This document shows positions 23,712-32,658 of a DNA stretch of 64,000 nucleotides, piece by piece. The position numbers were made by a program, and so were the translations under genes. Source of the DNA: an uncultured Christensenellaceae bacterium. Its GTDB lineage: Bacteria > Bacillota > Clostridia > Christensenellales > Borkfalkiaceae. The notes beneath the pieces were generated by a model that was not told the origin of the DNA, did no database searches, and saw nothing but the letters and a program-made list of their open reading frames with translations. The stretch covers positions 1-64,000 of the forward strand of contig CAJUOY010000002.1 of the NCBI GenBank assembly GCA_910588645.1, given 5' to 3'. Every line of letters starts with the position of its first letter. The stretch's first letter is position 1.

Positions 23712-23918
23712 ATGAAAAACTACGGTGAAGTATTAAAAGAACATAGATTAATGATAGGAAAAACGCTTTTAGAAGTTAAGAACGCAACGGGTATTTCTAA
23801 TCAGAATTTAAGCCGTTGGGAGAGCGGTAAGGCTATTCCAAGCATAGCGTTTTGTGAGAGACTTGCAGATTATTACAAAATAACGCTTGATGAATTAATA
23901 GGTAGAAAGCTGTATTGA
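23712..23918 (+). CDS. Small XRE-family helix-turn-helix regulator
   Basis: A 68-aa protein consisting of one HTH_3 domain (SNQNLSRWESGKAIPSI is the recognition helix and wing). Small stand-alone XRE proteins of this type are repressors of neighbouring genes or accessory elements; the target is unknown. GAGGG is the probable ribosome site. Together with the divergent DUF6809-like gene it forms a small AT-rich insert between pnp and uvrB. Confidence 0.8.
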   Translation: MKNYGEVLKEHRLMIGKTLLEVKNATGISNQNLSRWESGKAIPSIAFCERLADYYKITLDELIGRKLY

Positions 23919-23923
23919 CGGGA

Positions 23924-23949
23924 CGGTTGCTATATGCAACCGCCTTTTT
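23924..23949 (+). terminator. Terminator after the XRE gene
   Basis: CGGTTGC (23924-23930) pairs with GCAACCG (23936-23942) around TATAT, and a T run follows. Confidence 0.88.
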
Positions 23950-24008
23950 ATTTTATATATTTTAACAAAACAAAAGTTTACTTTTTTTAAAAAACGCCTC
24001 TCAAACGG

Positions 24009-24037
24009 TTGTAAAAAATATTAAAATAGGGTATAAT
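24009..24037 (+). promoter_or_regulatory. Sigma-A promoter of uvrBA
   Basis: TTGTAA (24009-24014), 17-base spacer, TATAAT (24032-24037). The start of transcription should fall near 24044, five bases before the uvrB ATG. Confidence 0.82.
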
Positions 24038-24048
24038 TTATTACGGTT

Positions 24049-26016
24049 ATGAAGTTTGAATTACATTCCAAATTTAATCCTACGGGCGATCAACCGCAGG
24101 CTATAGAAGGGCTTACGGAAGGCGTTCTCGACGGAATACGCACGCAAGTTTTGGTGGGGGTTACCGGCAGCGGTAAAACCTTTACTATGGCAAACGTAAT
24201 CAAAAACGTGAACCGTCCAACGCTCGTCATAGCTCATAATAAGACGCTTGCTGCTCAGCTTTGCAACGAGTTTAAGGAATTTTTTCCTAAAAACCGCGTC
24301 GAATACTTCGTATCCTATTACGACTATTATCAACCGGAAAGTTACATACCTTCGACCGATACCTACATCGAAAAGGATATGAGCTTAAACGACGAAATAG
24401 ACAAGTTAAGGAACTCTGCCACAAGCTCGTTGGGCGAGCGGGAGGACGTAATAGTAGTTGCTTCGGTAAGCTGTATTTACGGTCTGGGCGCGCCAGAAGA
24501 ATATTTCCGCCTGGCTATATCCCTCAGGCCGGGCGACGTTCTCGAAAGGGACGATCTTATTAAAAGACTTGTTGAAATTCAGTACGCCCGCAGGGACATA
24601 GATTTTCAGCGTTCGTCATTCCGCGTTCGCGGCGACGTAGTTGAAATTTTCCCCGCAAGCAATTCCGAAATAGCCGTGCGTGTGGAGTTTTTCGGGGATG
24701 AAATAGAAAGAATTTGCGAAGAGGACGCGCTTACGGGCAATATCGTTTCGGAGTTGAAACATGTTCTTATATTCCCCGCAAGCCAATACGCCGTAGGCAA
24801 CGACAAAATGAAGTCCGCACTGTCGATGATAGAAAGGGATATGGACGACGAAGTCAAGGCTTTCCGCGCCGAGGGCAAGCTTATAGAAGCCCAACGACTG
24901 GAACAGCGCACTACTTACGACCTTGAAATGATGAGGGAAATAGGCTATTGTAGCGGAGTCGAAAATTACAGCCGCTATTTCGACGGCAGGGTGCCCGGAG
25001 AGCCTTCGTTTACTCTCCTCGATTATTTCCCCGCGGGAAAATTTCTCGTGTTTATAGACGAAAGCCATATGACGATACCGCAGATCCGCGCTATGTATCA
25101 CGGCGACAGATCGCGTAAAGAAAATCTTGTAGGTTACGGTTTCAGGTTAAAATCGGCATACGATAATAGACCGCTGACATTCGAGGAGTTCGACGAGCGG
25201 GTTCCGCAGTTGATATGCGTATCGGCTACGCCCGCGCCCTATGAGCTGGAACAGGCGGGCAACATAGTGGAACAGATTATCCGTCCTACAGGGCTTTTGG
25301 ATCCGGAAGTGTTTATCCGTCCAACAAAGACGCAGATTGACGACTTATTGGGGGAAGCCAACGCCGTTATCGCGGGCGGCGGGCGCGTGCTCGTCACCAC
25401 TATGACAAAGAGAATGTCGGAAAGCCTTACGGACTATCTAAAAGAGCACGGCCTTAAAGTGCGCTATATGCATAGCGATATAGACGCTTTGGAGCGTATA
25501 GAGATAATAAACGGCCTTAGAAGCGGTGAATTTGACGTGTTGTGCGGTATAAACCTGCTGCGTGAAGGACTGGACTTGCCAGAGGTAAAGCTTGTCGCCA
25601 TACTCGATGCGGACAAGGAAGGCTTTTTGAGAAGCGAAACTTCGCTTGTGCAGACGATCGGCCGCGCGGCGAGAAACGCAGAAGGGCGTGTAATAATGTA
25701 CGCCGATACCATCACGGGCAGTATGCGGCGGGCGTTGGACGAGACGGAGCGTAGACGTAAAATCCAGTCTGCGTACAATGCAGAGCACGGAATTGTACCT
25801 AAAACCATTATTAAGGACGTCAAAAACGCCATAGGTATTACGGGCAAAAAATCGTCTGCGGACGATATAAAGCCTTCCGAAATTCCAAAAGAGATTGAAA
25901 AGTTAAAGGCGCTTATGAAAGTTGCTTCATCGCAACTGGATTTCGAAAGGGCTATACAGATCAGAGACACCATATCGGAATTAAAGAAAAAATTATTTAA
26001 GTTAAAAAAGCAATGA
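24049..26016 (+). CDS. uvrB: Excinuclease ABC subunit B (UvrB)
   Basis: A 655-aa DNA damage-verification helicase of nucleotide excision repair. Walker A is GVTGSGKT, the beta-hairpin region is YYDYYQPESYIP, Walker B VFIDESH, helicase motifs VSATPAPYE and TIGRAARN follow, and the C-terminal UVR motif LMKVASSQLDFERAIQIRD binds UvrC. No Shine-Dalgarno precedes the ATG and the predicted 5' leader is only about five bases, so translation may be leaderless. The stop overlaps the uvrA start. Confidence 0.96.
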   Translation: MKFELHSKFNPTGDQPQAIEGLTEGVLDGIRTQVLVGVTGSGKTFTMANVIKNVNRPTLVIAHNKTLAAQLCNEFKEFFPKNRVEYFVSYYDYYQPESYIPSTDTYIEKDMSLNDEIDKLRNSATSSLGEREDVIVVASVSCIYGLGAPEEYFRLAISLRPGDVLERDDLIKRLVEIQYARRDIDFQRSSFRVRGDVVEIFPASNSEIAVRVEFFGDEIERICEEDALTGNIVSELKHVLIFPASQYAVGNDKMKSALSMIERDMDDEVKAFRAEGKLIEAQRLEQRTTYDLEMMREIGYCSGVENYSRYFDGRVPGEPSFTLLDYFPAGKFLVFIDESHMTIPQIRAMYHGDRSRKENLVGYGFRLKSAYDNRPLTFEEFDERVPQLICVSATPAPYELEQAGNIVEQIIRPTGLLDPEVFIRPTKTQIDDLLGEANAVIAGGGRVLVTTMTKRMSESLTDYLKEHGLKVRYMHSDIDALERIEIINGLRSGEFDVLCGINLLREGLDLPEVKLVAILDADKEGFLRSETSLVQTIGRAARNAEGRVIMYADTITGSMRRALDETERRRKIQSAYNAEHGIVPKTIIKDVKNAIGITGKKSSADDIKPSEIPKEIEKLKALMKVASSQLDFERAIQIRDTISELKKKLFKLKKQ

Positions 26017-28841
26017 AAGAAGAAATATTTGTAAAAGGCGCAAAGGAAAACAACTTAAAGAACGTAGACGTGCATATCCCCCGCAACACCTTGACGGTAT
26101 TTACGGGGCTATCGGGCAGCGGAAAATCCACGCTGGCATTCGATACCATATTTGCAGAGGGACAACGTCGGTATATTGAGAGTTTGTCATCATATGCCCG
26201 TCAGTTCCTCGGACAAATGGATAAGCCTGACGTCGAGTTGATAGACGGGCTTTCGCCCGCTATATCGATCGATCAGAAGACCACGTCGCACAACCCGCGC
26301 TCCACTGTGGGTACGGTTACGGAAATTTACGATTATTTCCGTCTGCTGTTCGCCCGCGTAGGTGTTCCGCACTGTCCGAAATGCGGCCGTGAAATCCGCC
26401 GTCAGACAGTGGATGAAATCGCCGATAGGGTTATGGCAATGCCTTCGGGCAGTAAAATACTGGTGGAAGCGCCTGTGGTCCGAGGTAAAAAGGGTGAGTT
26501 CGTAAAGGAACTTTCCGCATACAAGAAGAGCGGTTACGCGCGCGTAAAGATAGACGGAATAACTTACGATTTGCAGGAAGAAATTCATCTCGAAAAGAAT
26601 ATTCGCCACAATATAGCCGTCATAGTAGACAGACTTGTCATTAAGGATAATATTTCAAAGCGTCTGACGGACAGCCTTGAAAGCGCCTTGAAGCTTGACG
26701 ACGGGCTGGTCGTTATCGATTGCGAGGGCAACGAGGAACTCTATTCCTCGAAGTACGCCTGTCCCGATTGCGGTATTTCCATTGAAGAGATCGAGCCGAG
26801 ACTGTTTTCATTCAATACGCCCTGGGGCGCCTGTCCCGATTGCTCGGGACTCGGTTTCAGACAGACGGTCGATCCCGATCTGATTTGCCCCGACAAATCC
26901 AAAACATTACGCGACGGCGCTATAAAGCTCAGCGGTTGGAACCTTGAATCTTCGTCGATCACGCAGATGTATCTCAACGCGCTTTCCAAGGTTTATAATT
27001 TCTCACTCGACGTGCCCGTTTCCGAATTACCAAAGGGCATTTACGAAATGCTTATGTACGGCAACGGCGGCGAGAAGATCGAAATGAGTTACAGCGCGTA
27101 TCACTTTTCGGGAAGCTATGAAAAGTCCTGGGAGGGCTTTGCAACCAATTTGCAGAGAAGATACAGCCAAACACAGTCTGACAGCGTGAAGTGGGATATA
27201 GAGCGCTATATGCGCGTTTCCGATTGCCCCGCCTGCCGCGGCAAGAGGCTTAAAAAGGAAGCTCTCGCGGTTACCGTAGCGAATAAAAACATAGCCGAAG
27301 TGTGCGATATGTCCGTAGACGACATAAAAACGTATACGGACTTCGGATTTTTCAGCCCGACCGAGCATATGATTGCGGACGGAATAGTCAAGGAAATCAA
27401 CAGCCGATTGGACTTTTTGAGAAATGTAGGCCTCGGCTATCTCACTTTATCTCGCAGTGCAGCGACTCTTTCTGGAGGTGAGAGCCAGCGTATAAGGCTT
27501 GCCACGCAGATAGGTAGCGCGCTTTCCGGCGTTCTGTATATCCTTGACGAACCGAGTATAGGACTTCACCAAAGAGATAACGACAGGCTTTTAAATTCTC
27601 TGCTCGGTTTAAGAGATTTGGGAAATACTCTTATAGTAGTGGAACACGACGAGGACACTATGCGCGCGGCCGACTATATAGTCGATATAGGCCCTAAGGC
27701 GGGCGTACACGGCGGTGAAGTGGTTGCCTGCGGTGGACTAAACGATATTATGAACGAGCCGCGCTCCATTACAGGAGACTTCCTTGCGGGCAGACGGAAG
27801 ATAGAGATTCCCGCGGTCAGACAGAAGCCGGACGGTAGATATTTAAAGATTAACGGCTGTACGCAGAACAACCTTAAAAACGTAAGCGTGGAAATTCCCG
27901 CGGGGCTTATTACAGTTGTAACCGGCGTTTCGGGCAGTGGCAAATCCAGCCTTGTAAACGAAATAATTTACCCCTATCTTGCAAATAACTTAAATGGCGC
28001 GAGACAGCTTTTGGGTAAGTTCAAGAACTTTGAAGGTCTGGAATATTTTGATAAAATAATTGCAATAGACCAACAGCCGATAGGCCGCACTCCGAGGAGC
28101 AATCCCGCGACTTATACGGGCGTATTCACTATGATACGCGATCTGTTCGCCGCAACTCCCGACGCTAAGGAGCGCGGATATAAGAGCGGAAGATTTTCCT
28201 TTAACGTTGCGGGCGGCCGCTGCGAACACTGCGAGGGCGACGGTATAATCAGGATAGAGATGCATTTCCTTCCTGACATTTATGTGCCCTGCGAAGTGTG
28301 CGGAGGCAAGCGTTACAACCGTGAAACATTGGAAGTCAAATACAAGGGCAAGAGCATTGCGGACGTGCTTGAAATGACGGTGGAAGAGGGGGCGGAGTTC
28401 TTTAAGCCTATATCTTCTATACACAATAAGCTTGCAACTTTATGCGACGTTGGACTCGGCTATATCAGGCTCGGACAAAGCGCGACTACCCTTTCGGGCG
28501 GGGAAGCGCAGAGAGTAAAGCTCGCAACCGAGCTTTCCAAAAGAAGTACAGGCAAGACCTTTTATATCCTGGACGAGCCTACCACTGGGCTTCACAGCTA
28601 CGACGTAGATAAGCTTGTAAGCATACTGACAAGGTTAAGGAGCGGCGGTAATACCGTGCTTGTGATAGAGCACAATCTCGACGTAATCAAGTGCGCGGAC
28701 TGGATAATCGACCTCGGTCCGGAGGGCGGCGATAAGGGCGGCGAGGTGGTCGCCTGCGGCAGTCCCGAGGAAATCTGTGAGGTGCAGTCAAGCTATACCG
28801 GAAGGTATCTTTCAAAAATTTTAAAACCAAAAGCTGAATAA
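26013..28841 (+). CDS. uvrA: Excinuclease ABC subunit A (UvrA)
   Basis: A 942-aa damage-recognition ATPase with two ABC modules. The first Walker A is GLSGSGKST near residue 31, the second GVSGSGKSS near 640; signature sequences LSGGESQRI and LSGGEAQRV and two zinc modules (CPKCG and CPDCG early, CEHCEGDG with CEVCGG late) are intact. UvrA loads UvrB at lesions. It overlaps uvrB by four bases and ends before a long terminator. No drug-resistance-type shortening is seen. Confidence 0.97.
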   Translation: MKEEIFVKGAKENNLKNVDVHIPRNTLTVFTGLSGSGKSTLAFDTIFAEGQRRYIESLSSYARQFLGQMDKPDVELIDGLSPAISIDQKTTSHNPRSTVGTVTEIYDYFRLLFARVGVPHCPKCGREIRRQTVDEIADRVMAMPSGSKILVEAPVVRGKKGEFVKELSAYKKSGYARVKIDGITYDLQEEIHLEKNIRHNIAVIVDRLVIKDNISKRLTDSLESALKLDDGLVVIDCEGNEELYSSKYACPDCGISIEEIEPRLFSFNTPWGACPDCSGLGFRQTVDPDLICPDKSKTLRDGAIKLSGWNLESSSITQMYLNALSKVYNFSLDVPVSELPKGIYEMLMYGNGGEKIEMSYSAYHFSGSYEKSWEGFATNLQRRYSQTQSDSVKWDIERYMRVSDCPACRGKRLKKEALAVTVANKNIAEVCDMSVDDIKTYTDFGFFSPTEHMIADGIVKEINSRLDFLRNVGLGYLTLSRSAATLSGGESQRIRLATQIGSALSGVLYILDEPSIGLHQRDNDRLLNSLLGLRDLGNTLIVVEHDEDTMRAADYIVDIGPKAGVHGGEVVACGGLNDIMNEPRSITGDFLAGRRKIEIPAVRQKPDGRYLKINGCTQNNLKNVSVEIPAGLITVVTGVSGSGKSSLVNEIIYPYLANNLNGARQLLGKFKNFEGLEYFDKIIAIDQQPIGRTPRSNPATYTGVFTMIRDLFAATPDAKERGYKSGRFSFNVAGGRCEHCEGDGIIRIEMHFLPDIYVPCEVCGGKRYNRETLEVKYKGKSIADVLEMTVEEGAEFFKPISSIHNKLATLCDVGLGYIRLGQSATTLSGGEAQRVKLATELSKRSTGKTFYILDEPTTGLHSYDVDKLVSILTRLRSGGNTVLVIEHNLDVIKCADWIIDLGPEGGDKGGEVVACGSPEEICEVQSSYTGRYLSKILKPKAE

Positions 28842-28895
28842 ACAGTTCAAAATTGAATATTTCAAATAGTTTATAAAGTACTATGTCACGCATAA

Positions 28896-28937
28896 CCGCC
28901 GTATTTTGGGTAAAAAGAACAAAATACGGCGGTTTTT
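28896..28937 (+). terminator. Terminator of uvrBA
   Basis: CCGCCGTATTTTG (28896-28908) pairs perfectly with CAAAATACGGCGG (28920-28932) and is followed by TTTTT. Confidence 0.93.
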
Positions 28938-28950
28938 CATAGTGTGTAGT

Positions 28951-29460
28951 ATGCCTAAACCTTTGACTGTAAATTTACCTTATCCCACTACGGAAGGAAT
29001 TTGCCCGGACGCATTCAGCCTGAGAATTATATCGCCCGCATATGCGTCTCCGGTGAGCGAACTTAACGCTGTTTTGCAGTATATCTATCATTCGTTTTTC
29101 TTTGCAAAAAACGGCTATAACGACTATGCGGATACGCTTATGAGTATTGCCGTTGCGGAGATGAAGCACCTCGATATTTTAGGAGAAACCATTCTTGCAT
29201 TGGGCGCTCCGCCGATCTACGCAAGATACCCCGCGAACGGCTTCGATTTCTATTCTTCTAAATATGTTTCGTATTCCCGCACTTTAAAGAATATGTTGGA
29301 AGACGATATAAACGGCGAGCGGCAGGCGATTTGCGGTTACAGGAAAATGCTTAAAACGCTCAAAAACGAGTGCATAATTAAGATTGTTTCACGCATTATC
29401 GAAGACGAACTTTTACATTTGGAAACGCTCGAAAATATGTTGACGGAATTTAAATGTTGA
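28951..29460 (+). CDS. Ferritin-like four-helix diiron/dimanganese protein
   Basis: A 169-aa protein with a carboxylate-histidine pattern of the ferritin/manganese-catalase superfamily: Glu37, Glu70-x2-His73 (EMKH), Glu123 (NGERQ) and Glu153-x2-His156 (ELLH). It resembles small bacterioferritin-like and CotJC-like proteins; activity is unknown. The ATG at 28951 follows the uvrA terminator by 13 bases and has no Shine-Dalgarno and no visible promoter, so its expression may depend on read-through. The last codons overlap the promoter of the next gene. Confidence 0.75.
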   Translation: MPKPLTVNLPYPTTEGICPDAFSLRIISPAYASPVSELNAVLQYIYHSFFFAKNGYNDYADTLMSIAVAEMKHLDILGETILALGAPPIYARYPANGFDFYSSKYVSYSRTLKNMLEDDINGERQAICGYRKMLKTLKNECIIKIVSRIIEDELLHLETLENMLTEFKC

Positions 29461-29483
29461 CATTGCCGTAAGTTTATTATAAA
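29457..29483 (+). promoter_or_regulatory. Promoter of the flavoprotein pair
   Basis: TTGACA (29457-29462) overlaps the stop codon of the ferritin-like gene. TATAAA (29478-29483) follows at 15 bases, or TAAACT (29480-29485) at 17. Either way the start falls at about 29490-29492, at the next ATG. Confidence 0.65.
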
Positions 29484-29491
29484 CTAAACGT

Positions 29492-30649
29492 ATGAATAAT
29501 TACGATGTTGCGGTGATAGGCGGCGGCGCGGCCGGAATGGCCTGCGCGGCCGAACTTTCCGTGAGCGGTAGCTTAAAAATAGTTTTGATAGAGGCGGCTG
29601 ACCGTCTCGGCAAAAAGCTTGCAATCACTGGCAACGGCCAGGGGAACGTTTCAAACGAGGATATGTCGTCCGACCATTACCACGGCGGCGGAAAAGCTCT
29701 CGCCGAAAAAATTGCCTGTGCGGACGACTATGGAGCGGGCACTCTATTCAACTGTATTTTTACGTCGGATGACAGGGGCAGAGTGTACCCTGCGGGCAGG
29801 CAGGCTTCGTCGCTCGTGGACAGTCTGTCTTTTACGTTGAAAGAACGCGGCGTGGAAATAATTTTGTCAGTGCAAGTTACTTCGGTTAAAAAGGGTTACG
29901 AGCTTAAACTTTCTGACGGGCGGATTCTCTGCGCCGAATACGTCGTACTCTGTACGGGCGGCGTTGCCCAGCCTGTTCTAAAAAACTTTTCTCCGTATGC
30001 TCTTGCGCAAAATTTTGGGCACAAGACTACTGAACTTTTTCCTTCGCTTGTTCAGCTAAAGACCGATACCCGCCACATAAAAACTTTGAAAGGTATACGC
30101 GCCGATTGCCGTGTGACTGCGTCAGTTGACGGAAGGGATGAAATATCGGCGAGAGGGGACGTTATTTTTACCGATTACGGAATTTCGGGTAACTCCGTAT
30201 TTTCTGTATCGCCCATATTTGCGGACAGGCTCGGCAAAGTCAAAATAGAATTTCTTCCCGATGTGTCCGTTGACCGAATTGCGGAGGACGTAAGCAAAAA
30301 GTCGGCGCTAGGCTATCCCGTAAGCGAACTGTTGTCCGGTACTTTGCACAATCAGATAGGCAGGGCGATAATAAAGCGCGTAAATTCTTCCGATCCGCTT
30401 GATGTTGCCAAGGCCGTTAAAAATTTCGAACTTGAAGTTACGGGGACTCTCGGTTTTGCCTATGCGCAAGTAACCCGCGGCGGTGTGAGAGTGGAGGAAG
30501 TGAGTCCCGATCTTCAAAGTCGCATAGCGGACAAGCTGTATTTTGCCGGCGAGGTGCTGGACGTTGACGGCGATTGCGGCGGATACAATCTCAACTGGGC
30601 TTTTTCAAGCGGAAGATTTGTCGCGGAGAATATTTTAAAACGCATATGA
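29492..30649 (+). CDS. HI0933-family FAD-dependent oxidoreductase
   Basis: A 385-aa flavoprotein. The N-terminal Rossmann dinucleotide motif is VIGGGAAGMACAAELS; the family block RLGKKLAITGNGQGNVSN follows, and the end has FAGEVLDVDGDCGGYNLNWAF. This matches the HI0933/YhiN family, whose reaction is unknown. No ribosome site is visible and the predicted transcription start coincides with the ATG, so it may be leaderless. Its stop overlaps the next flavoprotein start (ATGA), indicating coupled translation. Confidence 0.88.
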   Translation: MNNYDVAVIGGGAAGMACAAELSVSGSLKIVLIEAADRLGKKLAITGNGQGNVSNEDMSSDHYHGGGKALAEKIACADDYGAGTLFNCIFTSDDRGRVYPAGRQASSLVDSLSFTLKERGVEIILSVQVTSVKKGYELKLSDGRILCAEYVVLCTGGVAQPVLKNFSPYALAQNFGHKTTELFPSLVQLKTDTRHIKTLKGIRADCRVTASVDGRDEISARGDVIFTDYGISGNSVFSVSPIFADRLGKVKIEFLPDVSVDRIAEDVSKKSALGYPVSELLSGTLHNQIGRAIIKRVNSSDPLDVAKAVKNFELEVTGTLGFAYAQVTRGGVRVEEVSPDLQSRIADKLYFAGEVLDVDGDCGGYNLNWAFSSGRFVAENILKRI

Positions 30650-32181
30650 TTAAGAGACTTGATAATATAAAACTCAATATCGGGGAGAGCGAGGACAAGC
30701 TTGTTAAAATCGCTCAGTCTAAGCTCAAAAGTAATTTAAAGCAGTTTAGGATACTCAAAAAATCGCTTGACGCGAGGGATAAAAACCGCATTTTTTGGGT
30801 GTATTCCATAGCCTTTTCCAACGAGGCGGCAGAGTGTGAAACTCCTTGCGAAAAGGTGAAAAAAGCCCCTCCCGTAGTAGTTGTCGGCAGCGGTCCCGCG
30901 GGGCTTTTCTGCGCCCTCAGACTGGTTGAACGGGGCTTTGCGCCCATAATTGTCGAACGCGGCGAAAAGGTGGAAAAACGCCGTGAAACAATTCGCGATT
31001 TCTTTGAAAACGCCCGCCTTGACGTCAATTCCAACGTGCAGTTCGGCGAGGGAGGCGCGGGTGCTTTTTCGGACGGAAAGCTGAATACCCAGACGCACGA
31101 CGGGTACAATAAAGACGTCTTGAAGTTGTTCGCGCGTTTCGGCGCGCCCGAGGAAATACTTTATCTCAACAAGCCGCATGTCGGCAGCGACAAGCTGTTT
31201 TTTGTATTGCAAAAAATCAGAAAGTATATTGAGAATAGAGGCGGAAAATACCTGTTTAACACCGTTTTTAGCGGTTTTAAGGCCGAAAACGGCCATTTAG
31301 AGGGTATATATATTAAAAACGCAGTCAGCGGCGAGGAAGATTTTTTAAAGACGGAATATGTCGTCGCGGCGCTTGGACATTCCTCGCGGGATACCTTTTA
31401 TATGCTGGATAAGGGAGGCGTAAAAATGGTTCCCCGTGAGTTTGCGGTGGGTGTAAGGATAGAGCATCTTTCAAGCGAGATTTCTGCCGCTCAGTACGGT
31501 AAGTTCGCCCGTATGCTTCCCGCCGCGGATTATAAAATTGTTTCACACGCTCACGAGCGTACCGTGTTCACTTTCTGTATGTGTCCCGGCGGTATAGTAA
31601 TACCTTCTTCAAGCGAAGCGGGCGGTGTCGTTACAAACGGTATGAGCCTTTATGCCCGCGACGGAGTAAACTCCAATTCCGCGCTGATGGTGCAGATGAA
31701 GGCGGAAGATTACGGCGAGGAACTGTTTTCGGGTATGGAATTTCAGCGGTCTATCGAACGTAAGGCGTTTGCATTGAGCGGCAGTTACAAGGCGCCCGTT
31801 CAGTTATTCGGCGACTTTGCGGCGGATAGGGTTTCTTGTAAGTTCGGTTCGGTTAAGCCAACCTATGCCGCGGGGACTGTATTTGCTCCGCTGTGTGAGG
31901 CGTTGCCGCCCGTTGTGATCGGCGCGTTAAAAGCGGCGGTTCCCGATATGAACTCAAAACTCAACGGTTTTTCTACGCCCGACGCGGTGCTTACCGGTGT
32001 GGAAAGCCGGTTTTCATCACCTATCAGGATATTGAGAGACGAAAATTGCGAAAGCGTTTCTTTAAAGGGACTTTATCCCTGCGGCGAGGGCAGCGGGTAT
32101 TCGGGAGGGATAACCAGTTCCGCTGCGGACGGATTGAAAGTCGCCGATAAAATTTATCTTAAAATAAATGGCAATCAATAA
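30646..32181 (+). CDS. COG2509-type FAD-dependent dehydrogenase
   Basis: A 511-aa flavoprotein of a widespread but uncharacterised family. An N-terminal segment of about 75 residues comes first, then the FAD motif VVVGSGPAGLFCALRL near residue 83, followed by FGEGGAGAFSDGKLNTQT and, at the end, GEGSGYSGGITSSAADG. The start is set by ATGA overlap with the upstream flavoprotein. The pair may work in one pathway, unknown. Confidence 0.88.
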   Translation: MIKRLDNIKLNIGESEDKLVKIAQSKLKSNLKQFRILKKSLDARDKNRIFWVYSIAFSNEAAECETPCEKVKKAPPVVVVGSGPAGLFCALRLVERGFAPIIVERGEKVEKRRETIRDFFENARLDVNSNVQFGEGGAGAFSDGKLNTQTHDGYNKDVLKLFARFGAPEEILYLNKPHVGSDKLFFVLQKIRKYIENRGGKYLFNTVFSGFKAENGHLEGIYIKNAVSGEEDFLKTEYVVAALGHSSRDTFYMLDKGGVKMVPREFAVGVRIEHLSSEISAAQYGKFARMLPAADYKIVSHAHERTVFTFCMCPGGIVIPSSSEAGGVVTNGMSLYARDGVNSNSALMVQMKAEDYGEELFSGMEFQRSIERKAFALSGSYKAPVQLFGDFAADRVSCKFGSVKPTYAAGTVFAPLCEALPPVVIGALKAAVPDMNSKLNGFSTPDAVLTGVESRFSSPIRILRDENCESVSLKGLYPCGEGSGYSGGITSSAADGLKVADKIYLKINGNQ

Positions 32182-32509
32182 AATTCTCATTCAGATTTCA
32201 TATTTTTTACACAAAAGCCTTGTATAATCATAAATGTTAACAAGGCACACACTAACTTTTTTTCATATTCTCTCAGGGGGGATCAGGTCGTAAAGGCCTG
32301 GTCCCTTCAATGTTTTTAAAGAAAATTTTGCATAAATGTATAAATTCACAATTTGTATGCCGCTTGATCCTGCGCATATTTTCGGCATATTTACAGGCGA
32401 AAACATTAATAATGTATAAATAGTACTCAAAACTAATAAAGAATAAGTTCTGTCTTTTGTGAAATTTGAATTTTTTTATAATTAATCCATAAAAATAAGT
32501 TAAAAACAT

Positions 32510-32539
32510 TTGCGTTTTGTCTTGCGTTTATTGTATAAT
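32510..32539 (+). promoter_or_regulatory. Promoter of the GLUG lipoprotein gene
   Basis: TTGCGT (32510-32515), 18-base spacer, TATAAT (32534-32539). The predicted leader is about 113 bases, long for this window. Confidence 0.6.
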
Positions 32540-32561
32540 TTTAACATATGATTTTCGGGAG

Positions 32562-32644
32562 ATGTTGCTCACACTTATGGATGATAGAGGTGTGGCACAT
32601 TTTTGGTGAGTAAAAATCTTCGGCGCGTTATCGGCTATCGAAGA
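32562..32644 (+). promoter_or_regulatory. Structured leader with two hairpins before the GLUG lipoprotein
   Basis: The first stem pairs 32562-32576 with 32588-32600, with two bulges, and is followed by TTTT, so it could terminate or attenuate. The second pairs TCTTCG (32617-32622) with CGAAGA (32639-32644). I do not recognise a known riboswitch class. Confidence 0.45.
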
Positions 32645-32658
32645 AAACAGAGGTTGAG

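Larger units (their letters stand above)
32182..32658. other. 477-base intergenic region before the surface-protein locus
   Basis: AT-rich and without a convincing coding frame. It holds a GC-rich hairpin with no T run, GGGATCAGG (32279-32287) with CCTGGTCCC (32297-32305), an isolated TATAAT at 32222, then the promoter and structured leader listed separately. The stretch 32306-32509 shows only AT-rich sequence with weak local inverted repeats. Confidence 0.6.

Noticed and set aside
32279..32305. Hairpin considered as terminator of the flavoprotein operon
   Set aside because: Stable stem but no T run directly after it and it is about 100 bases past the stop codon; left as part of the intergenic description.
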